64,000 nt of DNA. Origin: G965222505 sp965222505 (GTDB lineage Bacteria > Bacteroidota > Rhodothermia > Rhodothermales > DATKEJ01). Each line of letters starts with the position of its first letter. The stretch's first letter is position 1. Below are positions 10,274 to 18,090 of this stretch, one piece after another. The notes under the pieces were generated by a model that saw only the letters and a list, made by a program, of their open reading frames with translations, searched no databases and had not been told where the DNA came from. The stretch is taken from positions 4,650,001-4,714,000 of the forward strand of contig OZ244956.1 in NCBI GenBank assembly GCA_965222505.1, read 5' to 3'. The translations under genes and the position numbers were made by a program.

Positions 10274-10588
10274 TTAGATAATAAGCGGTTCGTCGAAATC
10301 GGTGTAGTGATCGCGACCATGCACACGGAGCGCTCCTTCTCGCCCGCCCTGGAATACATAGATGCGAATGCTGTCTAGGTCTTTGTGCATGATTTCCACA
10401 AGGCGGTGTTCGAGTTCTTCTAGTTGTGCTCTGGTGAGGCGACATTCAAAAACAGAATATTGCACCCGCTGTCCGAACCCTTTGCACACGGTAGCTACTT
10501 TGCGGAGCCGGCGTTGGCCGGCTTTATCGGTGGTGTTGACATCGTAGGCCACCAAAATATCGAGACGTTTATGGTAGGAGCCTTTCAT
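10274..10588 (-). CDS. cas2: CRISPR-associated endonuclease Cas2
   Basis: A 104-residue protein with the Cas2 ferredoxin-like fold signature: the first strand LDILVAYDVNT supplies the conserved aspartate, followed by RLRKVATVCKGFGQRVQYSVFE, a typical Cas2 dimer helix and strand. It would form the spacer-acquisition complex with Cas1 and, in I-C systems, Cas4. It starts 11 bases after the cas1 stop and is the last cas gene before the leader. The length is close to that of other I-C Cas2 proteins. Confidence 0.95.
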   Translation of the reverse strand: MKGSYHKRLDILVAYDVNTTDKAGQRRLRKVATVCKGFGQRVQYSVFECRLTRAQLEELEHRLVEIMHKDLDSIRIYVFQGGREGALRVHGRDHYTDFDEPLII

Positions 10589-10599
10589 GCTTTAGGCTT

Positions 10600-11622
10600 T
10601 TAGTGTGCCCGAAAGGGGCGGTAGTGCGGGATGTCTTTGCGCAGATAACGAGCCAGAATCCGGGCCTGAATGTAGGGCAGTAGCCCAACGGGAACCGATT
10701 CCTTAAACAAGCGATGTTTGACAGTCTGTTGTTTGCGTTTTTGATAAGCCGTGAGCACTTCTCGTCGGCCTTCCTCATTCATGTACACGGCCCCGCCGGG
10801 GCGTTCCTCAAAGTGTTCAGGTTGTATTTGTTGCCGGTTGATGAGCGAGAGTACCAGCCGGTCGGCCCACCAGACCCGAAATTCTTCCATCAAGTCCAGG
10901 GCGAGCGCTGGCCGGCCTGACCGGAGGGTGTGCAAATACCCTACTTGCGGATCGAGTCCTACACTTTCGAGGCCGGCCACACAATCATTTTTGACGAGGG
11001 TATATACGAAGGAGAGCATGGCATTGACAGGATCACGCGGGGGACGCTTGTTACGGCCTGAAAAGCTAAAAGCGTCTGTACGGATCAGGTAGGGCAGCAC
11101 CTGGAAGTACGTGGATGCGGCCTGTCCCTCAATGCCGCGTAGAATATCCAAGTCGCTGGCGGTTTCGGCTTCATGCAAGGCCCGGTTCAGGGTGCGTAGC
11201 GGCTCGGCTAGATCGGGCTTGAGTGCGTTGTTCGACCGGGCAGCACGTTGGAGCACATGTCGGGTATTTTGGAGTTTGCCCTGTACAAACCGCCGAGCCA
11301 ATGCCAGGATCAGCGTGGGATCGTCCAGGGCTTCATGTTGGGCACGGCGCAAGAGTACATTGCCGGAGACCGGTCCGGCCAGCCGGCCCTGAAACCGACC
11401 CGAACGGCTCAACCAGACCACATCGCGGCCATCGCGGGCGCATTGGTGCAGCAGGTAAGGGCTAAACAGCACATTGCCGAAGGCCACAATGCCACCCAGG
11501 TGATGCAGCGGTACCTCGAAGCGTTTTTCTTTTTCTACATCCACGCGCAGGGTTTCGTGATCAAGGCGGAGGTAGGCCCCTTGTGTTTGCACGAACAGGG
11601 TATTAAGAACTTGCTGAATCAT
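10600..11622 (-). CDS. cas1: CRISPR integrase Cas1 (I-C type)
   Basis: A 340-residue Cas1 with the N-terminal beta domain and C-terminal helical catalytic domain. Likely metal ligands are E165 (in IEGQAAS), H231 (in VGYLH) and E246 (in ALDLMEEF). It catalyses integration of new spacers with Cas2 at the leader end of the array. It is separated from cas4 by about 190 bases that carry a DUF4160 gene fragment, which is unusual for an operon that otherwise has small gaps or overlaps up to cas5. Confidence 0.96.
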   Translation of the reverse strand: MIQQVLNTLFVQTQGAYLRLDHETLRVDVEKEKRFEVPLHHLGGIVAFGNVLFSPYLLHQCARDGRDVVWLSRSGRFQGRLAGPVSGNVLLRRAQHEALDDPTLILALARRFVQGKLQNTRHVLQRAARSNNALKPDLAEPLRTLNRALHEAETASDLDILRGIEGQAASTYFQVLPYLIRTDAFSFSGRNKRPPRDPVNAMLSFVYTLVKNDCVAGLESVGLDPQVGYLHTLRSGRPALALDLMEEFRVWWADRLVLSLINRQQIQPEHFEERPGGAVYMNEEGRREVLTAYQKRKQQTVKHRLFKESVPVGLLPYIQARILARYLRKDIPHYRPFRAH

Positions 11623-11701
11623 GGGGGGTTGCGTCTGGATCGTTGGGGCGGGCCAGCAAGACTAACCCGTGCCGGCCTTTGGAACCACTTTGGTTTTGTA
11701 C

Positions 11702-11830
11702 TTAGGAGCCACAATGTCGGTGCCAGTCATTTCTCATAAGGGTCAGGTTGTTTTCAATGAGTCTGCGAATCCGGCGGATCTCTTGGGTTGAAAACCGTCC
11801 TGAATCGGCAAGTTCAAGGCCGCCGTGATG
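11702..11830 (-). pseudogene. C-terminal remnant of a DUF4160 gene between cas4 and cas1
   Basis: In a frame different from cas4, roughly 38 codons read LELADSGRFSTQEIRRIRRL and continue to WHRHCGS and a stop at 11702. This lines up with the C-terminus of the intact DUF4160 protein at 45452-45688 (RGFTGSELRRVTRLV through WHDYFS) with shared F, S/T, E, RR, RL and WH positions. The N-terminal two thirds of the family (the RIGPYRFFFYAGDRREP-type part) is absent. The fragment overlaps the 3' end of cas4, so the cas4 C-terminus may have been rewritten by the same event. DUF4160 genes often occur as small mobile pairs with DUF2442. Confidence 0.6.
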
Positions 11831-12422
11831 AGGGGCTTCGATCCACCCTGAGCGCTTCAACGAGGTAGGGCATACATGTCTCGATGAGGGAACAAGGGGG
11901 ACAACGCGCATCGGCCACGGGGGGCGGCAGGCATTGGGTCTGAAGCAGGATACGGGTTTTTTTGGTAAGATCGGCCACTGCGGCGCGGAGCGTGTCTGTA
12001 AAAACAACTGCGCGCCGGCGTCGGGAACGGGCGTAGTAGAGGGCCCCTTTGGGTACAGGCCGGCCCAGCATTTCTTCGAGGCAGAGCGCCTGGGCACAGA
12101 GTTGAACTTCATCGGCGTGTTGGGCGCGGCGCTTACCTACTTTGTGCTCTACCGGGTACGGGGTACCGCCGGGTTCAAATTCCACCGCATCGGCGCGGCC
12201 CACCAAGCCCAGGGTTTCCGACCAAAGCGGCAGAGCGTACTCAATGCGTACATCATTGCGGTTCATACCCTGGGGCCGGTCTACGTTTTCATGGGCACGC
12301 CGGCCCCGGAGGGTGTAGATGTTCTCGTCCCAGGCCTGTTCCACATGGATCAGGGCGCACTGCCGGGGGCAGTACGCGTAGTGTTGCAGCGCCGAAATGG
12401 GCACCAGAGCCTTTTCGTCCAT
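11814..12422 (-). CDS. cas4: CRISPR-associated exonuclease Cas4
   Basis: A 202-residue Cas4. The iron-sulfur cluster ligands appear as C18 (and C22) in YCPRQC and C174, C177 and C183 in the C-terminal CPPCSLIETC. RecB-nuclease residues are D78 in GRADAVEF, E92 and K94 in VEHK, and the Q-containing helix near 107-111. In I-C systems Cas4 works with Cas1-Cas2 to trim prespacers and select the PAM. It follows cas7 by 8 bases. After the last cysteine the final residues (ALRVDRSPSSRRP) do not look conserved and run into a DUF4160 remnant read in another frame, so the tail may be secondary. Confidence 0.94.
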   Translation of the reverse strand: MDEKALVPISALQHYAYCPRQCALIHVEQAWDENIYTLRGRRAHENVDRPQGMNRNDVRIEYALPLWSETLGLVGRADAVEFEPGGTPYPVEHKVGKRRAQHADEVQLCAQALCLEEMLGRPVPKGALYYARSRRRRAVVFTDTLRAAVADLTKKTRILLQTQCLPPPVADARCPPCSLIETCMPYLVEALRVDRSPSSRRP

Positions 12423-12430
12423 GACATGTG

Positions 12431-13345
12431 CTAAAGGATCGTGAGGGTCACGCCGGGAAAATCTGGGAGAGGACCGCGCAGGGGTGCTTCGAGGGTGTAA
12501 TCGCCAAAACTACGGGCCGGCTTGGTTTGGTCCTTGCATTCGGCCTTGACGAGGTCGAAGAGTTCATGGGCTGGCGCGTTGCCGAGTTTGTTTTCATGGG
12601 TGAAGATGTAGAGCTGGCGTAAGGCCATCAAACCCCGACTGGCCGAGCGATCCAGTTCCCAGCCCATCTGCAAAGCAGTCCAAAAAAGCGCCAGGTCGTC
12701 CTTATCAAAACCCGTATCGTTGCCCAGCATGGGATTGAAAAATCCATGTCCACGGTAGAGGCCGTACGCAACCAGTGCTTTTCGCCCCATCTCCGTTGCT
12801 TTGCCAGATGTACTTTCGCCATCTTCGGACACAACAATCTCGGCATCTTCAGGGCGGGTAACGGCGATTCGGGTGATAGAAAGATCCATTGGAACAACCG
12901 GATCAATGGATCGGGCAAAGGTGAGTTGCATGGGGCCGCGTACCTGTCCGCAGTTCACGCCGGTTGTCATGACGGCTCCAAATGTGCGAATGTCGTAGAA
13001 ATTCTGGCACATCCAGGCACGGGCCTTATCAATCGTTTCACGGTCTTGTTTGCTGCCTTTGGATTCAAGATCCAGCGCATCGTAGGCGCGTTGATGCTGG
13101 TTGTTCAAAATGCCCCGGTCTTCTACGTAGATTTTGTAGCGTCCATGGGTTCCCTGTGCCACATCCACATAATTGCGGATTTTGCGTTTGAGGCATACAT
13201 CTGAAACTAGGCCTTGCATGGTTTCAGGATCTACGCGGGGTAGGTTGCCGGCGTCCGGATCGCCGTTCGGGTTGCCATCGGTTACATCAAAGAAGAAGGC
13301 GAAATCGTGCCGGCGGGTTGCATCAAGGTGTATTGGAGTTGTCAT
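12431..13345 (-). CDS. cas7: Cascade backbone subunit Cas7 (Csd2, type I-C)
   Basis: A 304-residue Cas7/Csd2. The N-terminus carries FFFDVTDGNPNGDPDAGNLP, the hallmark of the I-C backbone protein, followed by VSDVCLKRKIRNYV. The middle contains FGAVMTTGVNCGQVRGPMQL and SIDP, also family-typical. Several copies bind the crRNA spacer along the effector. The gene starts 21 bases after cas8c and ends 8 bases before cas4. Confidence 0.96.
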   Translation of the reverse strand: MTTPIHLDATRRHDFAFFFDVTDGNPNGDPDAGNLPRVDPETMQGLVSDVCLKRKIRNYVDVAQGTHGRYKIYVEDRGILNNQHQRAYDALDLESKGSKQDRETIDKARAWMCQNFYDIRTFGAVMTTGVNCGQVRGPMQLTFARSIDPVVPMDLSITRIAVTRPEDAEIVVSEDGESTSGKATEMGRKALVAYGLYRGHGFFNPMLGNDTGFDKDDLALFWTALQMGWELDRSASRGLMALRQLYIFTHENKLGNAPAHELFDLVKAECKDQTKPARSFGDYTLEAPLRGPLPDFPGVTLTIL

Positions 13346-13366
13346 GGGAATGATTGATTTTAAGGT

Positions 13367-13744
13367 TTAGGATTGGTCGTTGTTGTCTTTGGCGGGGCGA
13401 TAATTTTTCTGCTGGTAGTAGCCCAATGCAAAGAGACCTTGGTCCTGCATGGTCAGGGTACGCGGAAATTCCTGGAGCCTGTCGGCTATTTCACCGAGGC
13501 GTTGTTCAAAGTAGTGGTGAAGTCCCGGACTACTTTTGCGCAATTTGCTCAGGTGTGCCTGGGTTTTGCGCATCAGTACGCCGAATACGGAAGCTGGCGT
13601 CGCCGAGGCTGCGCCGTAGAAACGATCAACAAGTGTAGCTTTGGGGCTGATGGCTTTGCGTTGGATGTCATCCAACACTGCCAGGAGCCGGCCACAGTGA
13701 TAGGCCGGGTTGGGGTGATCGGGGTTCAGGTGTTCGTTTGCCAT
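13367..13744 (-). CDS. cas11c: Probable internally translated small subunit Cas11c nested in cas8c
   Basis: In frame with cas8c there is an ATG at 13744 (MANEHLNPDH) that would give a 125-residue product identical to the cas8c C-terminus. A purine-rich AAGAGAAAC lies 3-11 bases upstream and could serve as a ribosome-binding site. Type I-C systems are known to make the small subunit by internal translation from the 3' part of cas8c, with products of about this size. The helical sequence (LLAVLDDIQRK, LRKSSPGLHHYFEQRL) fits a small-subunit bundle. The start site is inferred; nothing in the sequence proves it is used. Confidence 0.65.
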   Translation of the reverse strand: MANEHLNPDHPNPAYHCGRLLAVLDDIQRKAISPKATLVDRFYGAASATPASVFGVLMRKTQAHLSKLRKSSPGLHHYFEQRLGEIADRLQEFPRTLTMQDQGLFALGYYQQKNYRPAKDNNDQS

Positions 13745-15031
13745 GTGTTTCTCTTGCGGGTTAAGTTGAGCGAGTAAAACCAGTTTGATTAAAGCAGCCC
13801 GGTTGCGGGTCACGGGGTGTTCATCGGCACGGGCGCGTTGCACGGCCAAATTGAGCAAATAGAGCGGGAGGGGTTGGCCTGTGATCGCGTGTTCGAGCAA
13901 GGCCGGGGCCACCTGTGGCGGCAAGTCTTTCAGGTCGCGCACCAGGGCGCTGGCAAGCGATAAAATGCCGTAATAGCGCGTCTCGCCTGACAGATCAGTG
14001 ATGCCCTGGCGTTGGAAATAGCCGGCCAGATTTTCCTGCACTTGCGGCACTGATATGGTGAGCCAGCTACGGATGACCATACGCGACGTATTGGAGGAGA
14101 CCACCAAGGCATAAAACTGGTTGGCGTCTACATCCAAACGCTGTGCGGTCCAGGGTGATTTCAACAAATGCTCAATGTGTCGTTCGTCCGGGTTGGTAAT
14201 CAGGTTGAGAAAGGGAAAGTCCGTTTCATCATGGGTCCAGAACAACCAGGTAACATCCGAAACACGGAGGTGATGCTTGTCTGTCTTGAGCAGATAGCGG
14301 AGCGCTTCTCCATAGGTACGGGCACAGGTCTGACAGAGCGGCGCAATTTCAGATTGCTTCAGCCCAAACGATAAAAAGGAAGGCTTATTGCCCGTAATGA
14401 GTCCGACCCGATCCGGCCCGACCAACAATTCAATCGGATGGGTACGGGCCACAGGTTTATGTTCGCCACAGAGTAGGCACTCGTTCTCGATGACACTTTT
14501 CTCGTTAGCCTCCCGGTCCTTGAGTTCCTGCCAAAAACGGCGCACAGCGGGTTGTTGGTGTGGGTAGTTGCCAGCCACGCGGGGCACAATTAGGTCGCTG
14601 GCTTTCATGGCTGGCACATTTTCATGTGTCCGTGCGCGTTCAACCGCGTCGGGCGTTTGTAAAAACACAACGAATGTATCCAGGATGGTCTCTTCAATGG
14701 CTTCCTGGCACTGATTCAGGAGATCTAGGTAGGCCTGATGGCTTAGTTTGGCCTTTTCTTCCGCCCCTTTCTTGCCCGGATCAGGAATGCCCAACACGTA
14801 GGCCGGCTTATCTACCAGTAGAAAAGGGGGCGGGGCCGAACCGGTCCGTTTGGCATAGGGCGTTTGCAGTTCCACCTGCTTTTTCTTGGTGGGGCCGGAT
14901 TCAATCAAATTCAGGAATTGTCCGTTTGGGCCAATATCGAGAATCCAGCGGACGGGTTGTTCTTTGTGGTGCGCCGGGATGAGTTTATCCTCAATCCGGC
15001 CATGAAAGGCTTTGAGTTGGTCAAGAATCAT
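13367..15031 (-). CDS. cas8c: Cascade large subunit Cas8c (Csd1)
   Basis: A 554-residue Cas8c, the type I-C large subunit that recognises the PAM and holds the crRNA 5' end. The central zinc site is visible as CLLCGEHKPVARTHP (C185, C188) and CQTCARTYGEAL (C233, C236). The C-terminal region LKLVLLAQLNPQEK onward is the small-subunit-like helical part. The ATG at 15031 overlaps the cas5 coding end by 11 bases, so the two are translationally coupled. Slightly shorter than some family members but with both ends recognisable. Confidence 0.95.
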   Translation of the reverse strand: MILDQLKAFHGRIEDKLIPAHHKEQPVRWILDIGPNGQFLNLIESGPTKKKQVELQTPYAKRTGSAPPPFLLVDKPAYVLGIPDPGKKGAEEKAKLSHQAYLDLLNQCQEAIEETILDTFVVFLQTPDAVERARTHENVPAMKASDLIVPRVAGNYPHQQPAVRRFWQELKDREANEKSVIENECLLCGEHKPVARTHPIELLVGPDRVGLITGNKPSFLSFGLKQSEIAPLCQTCARTYGEALRYLLKTDKHHLRVSDVTWLFWTHDETDFPFLNLITNPDERHIEHLLKSPWTAQRLDVDANQFYALVVSSNTSRMVIRSWLTISVPQVQENLAGYFQRQGITDLSGETRYYGILSLASALVRDLKDLPPQVAPALLEHAITGQPLPLYLLNLAVQRARADEHPVTRNRAALIKLVLLAQLNPQEKHMANEHLNPDHPNPAYHCGRLLAVLDDIQRKAISPKATLVDRFYGAASATPASVFGVLMRKTQAHLSKLRKSSPGLHHYFEQRLGEIADRLQEFPRTLTMQDQGLFALGYYQQKNYRPAKDNNDQS

Positions 15032-15695
15032 GGGGGGCCGGCGTTAGGGGTTGATACAAATGTTGGGGCACGTGAAAGATGCCATCCTTGAGTTCGGCCC
15101 GGAAAAAGATGGGTTGGGCCGGTCCGTCTTCAGGGTAGCGGAGATCGAAGAGCATCCGGCCCAGGGCGTCTGAGCGGGGAATCGGCTGCTCGGAACCGTC
15201 CGGTTCGCCAAAGGAGGCCACAAACTCCCGGCAGCCCAGGTAGGGCCGGTGGTAACATTGCCCCTTTGCGACGCGCCGGCGAAACTGATCCCGGTATTTG
15301 GCAGGGTGTTCTTCTGCCCCATATCGCACCATTTCCATATCTGCCTCAATCACATAGGCCACATTTTTGAGGGCTAACGTGTGGCGTTGGGTGCGGTCGT
15401 CATTGGCAAAGTAGCCGCCCTGCCCATCGTTCTGCTCCCAACTCCGCACCGAGCGGATGGCGGCTTTCGATTTGAGTTCGTTGCGCTGAATCGAGATGCG
15501 CCGTATTGGGTTGAGCACGTGGATGCGCATTACCCGCCATTGGAAGGCCGGCTTCCAGAAAATGGCTTCGAGGATGCCCCGTGCCGCAGACGGTGTCATA
15601 ACCTCATAGGACACCCGCTCCACTTTCATTTCAGGACGGGTAAAACAGGCAAGGTCACCCCAAACTTTAACGTGGAGCGGAGAAAAGTCATTCAT
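15021..15695 (-). CDS. cas5: Cas5c (Cas5d), type I-C crRNA-processing subunit
   Basis: A 224-residue Cas5 with diagnostic I-C motifs: VWGDLACFTRPEMKVERVSY (residues 11-30), TPSAARGILEAIFWKPA (34-50) and IHVLNPIRRISIQRNE (58-73). In I-C systems, which lack Cas6, Cas5 cuts the repeat to make crRNA and stays on the 5' handle. The longer upstream frame beginning MHFTHF was rejected because family homology starts at MNDFSP and the region before it contains a promoter-like site. Overlaps cas8c by 11 bases. Confidence 0.96.
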   Translation of the reverse strand: MNDFSPLHVKVWGDLACFTRPEMKVERVSYEVMTPSAARGILEAIFWKPAFQWRVMRIHVLNPIRRISIQRNELKSKAAIRSVRSWEQNDGQGGYFANDDRTQRHTLALKNVAYVIEADMEMVRYGAEEHPAKYRDQFRRRVAKGQCYHRPYLGCREFVASFGEPDGSEQPIPRSDALGRMLFDLRYPEDGPAQPIFFRAELKDGIFHVPQHLYQPLTPAPHDS

Positions 15696-15746
15696 AACAA
15701 GCACAAACGATATATGGTGAAAAGGTACGGCACGTGGAATCGCACC

Positions 15747-15776
15747 CTTATAGGCACAAAAATGAGTAAAATGCAA
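15747..15776 (-). promoter_or_regulatory. Sigma70-like promoter upstream of cas5
   Basis: On the minus strand TTGCAT (15776-15771) and TATAAG (15752-15747) are separated by 18 bases, about 50 bases before the cas5 start. It would let cas5-cas8c-cas7-cas4-cas1-cas2 be transcribed independently of cas3. The match is by eye, and Bacteroidota often use a different -33/-7 consensus, so this is tentative. Confidence 0.4.
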
Positions 15777-15778
15777 CC

Positions 15779-15877
15779 TCAGCCGGCCATTTTGTAAATT
15801 AGATGACGGATGTTATGCCGCTTGTCGTTGATCTTGTGCATTTCGATAAGGCCGTGTGGGCCAAGACTGCGTAACAT
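15779..15877 (-). CDS. Unrecognised 32-codon ORF between cas3 and cas5
   Basis: An ATG three bases after the cas3 stop opens a 32-residue reading frame (MLRSLGPHGLIEMHKIND at its start, IYKMAG at its end), rich in basic residues and histidine. I do not recognise it. It sits upstream of the proposed cas5 promoter in the largest gap between cas genes (185 bases) apart from the DUF4160-containing cas4-cas1 gap. It may be a decayed gene end, a leader peptide or chance; no signal peptide or membrane segment is seen. Confidence 0.25.
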   Translation of the reverse strand: MLRSLGPHGLIEMHKINDKRHNIRHLIYKMAG

Positions 15878-15880
15878 GAC

Positions 15881-18055
15881 TTAGATGACCAAGTCGCTGC
15901 TGCTGTATGCCTGAAACTGGATGCCGCGTAGCTCATCGTAGGTACCTTCCCAAACCCATAGGTCCGTCACCAGTTCACGGCACAGTCCTTCTCTTTGTGC
16001 TTTCTGATGCACGTAGTGCCGCAAATTTACCAGATAGGGTTGGAGGGCGCGGTAATCTTCGCGGTCAGCTCGTCCGTTGCGTTTAATGCGCCTTAAAATG
16101 TTGGTCCGGCGCTTTTGGTGTGGGCCGGCGTCGTATGGAACCACCACCGGGATGGTATTGTCGTTGATCAGGCGGTAGGCGGCTGCGGTCTGTTCATAAA
16201 GAAGGCCCGCTTGTTTTTCTTCAATCTTTAGGGCATCTAGTCTTTGGGTCTGGTAGAACAAGTCAAAATATATCAAGGGCAGTGCCGGATCGTGTAAATC
16301 CAGGTCCGGTGTTGCTGTAAACAGGGATTTGGTCTGCTGGGTCGCGGCTTTGTAGGCTTCGGGGGGCAAGTGTCCATCTTCGGGCTTAAACACAATCATG
16401 TGGCCGGTCTCCAGCTTGTTTTCCCGGTTACACCGACCTGCCGCTTGTATGATGTGGTCCAAGGGACCAAGCGCACGGAGCACCAATGGAAAATCTATGT
16501 CTACACCGGCTTCAATGACCTGCGTAGATACCAGGTGTACCGGCTGTTTGGCCGTGAGGTGTTCTTGCACGGTTTGGAGAACCTGCCGACGATGGGCACC
16601 GCAAAGTTGCGTAGATAAATGGTACACATGCGGTTCCTCTATTTCATCCAACACTGACATCGCATCCCGGATGGTGTTTAATATAACCAGGGATTGAGGT
16701 ACTTGCACCAGGTGGTCGGACACATCGCGCCATGTCCATTGCTCGGTGGGCAGTATATAATTTACGCGTTTGAGTTGCTGATAGAGAGAGGCCGGCTCGG
16801 CAATGATTTCATGTACATGATCGAATCCTTTGAAGCCGGGGCGGGTGACGAAGGCTGGCTGGGTGGCGGTACAGAGCAGGAGCGTTATGCCGTAGGCATC
16901 TACGAGGTGTTGAAGCAGGTGGAGGGTGGGCCGGAGCAGCCGAGGCGGGAGTGTTTGGACTTCGTCCAGAATAATGACACTTCGGGTTATGTTATGCAAC
17001 TTTCGGCAGCGGGTGTTTCGGTTGGTAAACAGGCTTTCGAGGAGTTGGACGGTGGTTGTAACCACAATGGGTATGTCCCAATTCTGGGATGCCAACCGAC
17101 GCCGGCGTTCTTGTTCTGATTCCTGGCCGGGCGTATCGGCTCCTTCCACAGCGCTATGGTGTTCCAAAACGTTTCCCGCTCCAAAAATAGCGCGATAGAC
17201 TTCGGCGTTTTGATCAATGATGCTGGTATAGGGCAAAGCAACAATGACCCGGTGTAGCTGGTGCCGGCAGGCGTGTTCCAATGCAAAAGCCATTGCTGAT
17301 CGGGTTTTGCCGCCGCCTGTGGGCACGGTTAAGGAAAAGATACCCGGGGGCAGGGGGGCGGCTACCAGACAGGCTTCGTAGATCTTGGCTCGTGCCACAT
17401 TGAGGGGACCGGTAGCGCCGGCCATCAAGATTTGTTGCTTATCAAGAAGTGTGTCTCTCAGTGTGGTGAGCGGTATTTGGTTGCCGCGTTGCGCGTACTG
17501 TTCCGGATTGAAATGGCGTTCCGTATCTAGGCAGTCCGCATCTACGAGTGTGGAATGTAGCATACGGAGCCAGCATTCAATGCGTAGGTGAAAGCCGGTC
17601 TCCTGGGGCTTGAGAAAGAGAGGCAATAAGTCCCGAGATATTGTTGGTGCTTTGTCTTGCAGCAAGTTTTTTGCCATTGCTAGCGCATCGGTTACGCGCT
17701 GCTCTTGCTTTTTGCGCTGAGAACGGGCCAATAGGTTGGTTTTGTCTGAGAGCCCCCCATGATGGCCGGCCACATTGAATGCCAGTAATTCAAAGGCATC
17801 GAAAGCAGCCAACATACCGGCGCTGGAATGATCGGGGCCGGGTGGTTTGGCATCAGGGTTGTTGAGGTAGACCTGGACGTCGAAGGCCACTTTACCGGCA
17901 TCATGCCACCAGCCCAACCATTCGGCAAATACCCTGGACTCAAAGGATTCAGCAAAGTGTCCGGCCAGCTTGGCGACTTCTTCGAGATGTTCGAGCAAGG
18001 GTTGGGGCCAGCCAGCTTCATTGGCAGAGTGTGCGATCATATGTCTGGGCATCAT
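15881..18055 (-). CDS. cas3: Cas3 HD nuclease-helicase (type I-C)
   Basis: A 724-residue Cas3. The N-terminal HD nuclease shows H23 (LEHLEEVAK), H51-D52 (WWHDAGK), H76 (DHSSAG) and H98-H99 (AGHHGGL). The SF2 helicase follows: Walker A PTGGGKT near 245-251, DEVQ box at 364-367, then EAGVDIDFP and QAAGRCNRENK in the C-terminal lobe. It is recruited by Cascade to unwind and degrade target DNA. All key residues seem present, so it should be active. It is first in the locus, 35 bases after the unrelated 18091-20931 gene on the same strand, and is separated from cas5 by 185 bases. Confidence 0.96.
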   Translation of the reverse strand: MMPRHMIAHSANEAGWPQPLLEHLEEVAKLAGHFAESFESRVFAEWLGWWHDAGKVAFDVQVYLNNPDAKPPGPDHSSAGMLAAFDAFELLAFNVAGHHGGLSDKTNLLARSQRKKQEQRVTDALAMAKNLLQDKAPTISRDLLPLFLKPQETGFHLRIECWLRMLHSTLVDADCLDTERHFNPEQYAQRGNQIPLTTLRDTLLDKQQILMAGATGPLNVARAKIYEACLVAAPLPPGIFSLTVPTGGGKTRSAMAFALEHACRHQLHRVIVALPYTSIIDQNAEVYRAIFGAGNVLEHHSAVEGADTPGQESEQERRRRLASQNWDIPIVVTTTVQLLESLFTNRNTRCRKLHNITRSVIILDEVQTLPPRLLRPTLHLLQHLVDAYGITLLLCTATQPAFVTRPGFKGFDHVHEIIAEPASLYQQLKRVNYILPTEQWTWRDVSDHLVQVPQSLVILNTIRDAMSVLDEIEEPHVYHLSTQLCGAHRRQVLQTVQEHLTAKQPVHLVSTQVIEAGVDIDFPLVLRALGPLDHIIQAAGRCNRENKLETGHMIVFKPEDGHLPPEAYKAATQQTKSLFTATPDLDLHDPALPLIYFDLFYQTQRLDALKIEEKQAGLLYEQTAAAYRLINDNTIPVVVPYDAGPHQKRRTNILRRIKRNGRADREDYRALQPYLVNLRHYVHQKAQREGLCRELVTDLWVWEGTYDELRGIQFQAYSSSDLVI

Positions 18056-18090
18056 TCGCCTTCAGGCGAAGACTTTAGATTTTTCCTGCG

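Noticed and set aside
7247..10277. Many overlapping plus-strand reading frames with repeated peptides such as FNPHPPRGTDAT and FQSSSAPRDGCY
   Set aside because: They are translations of the CRISPR repeat in its three frames; the repeat-spacer structure explains them fully.
15696..15776. Longer start for Cas5 (MHFTHF...)
   Set aside because: Family similarity begins at MNDFSP, and the upstream part contains a promoter-like element.
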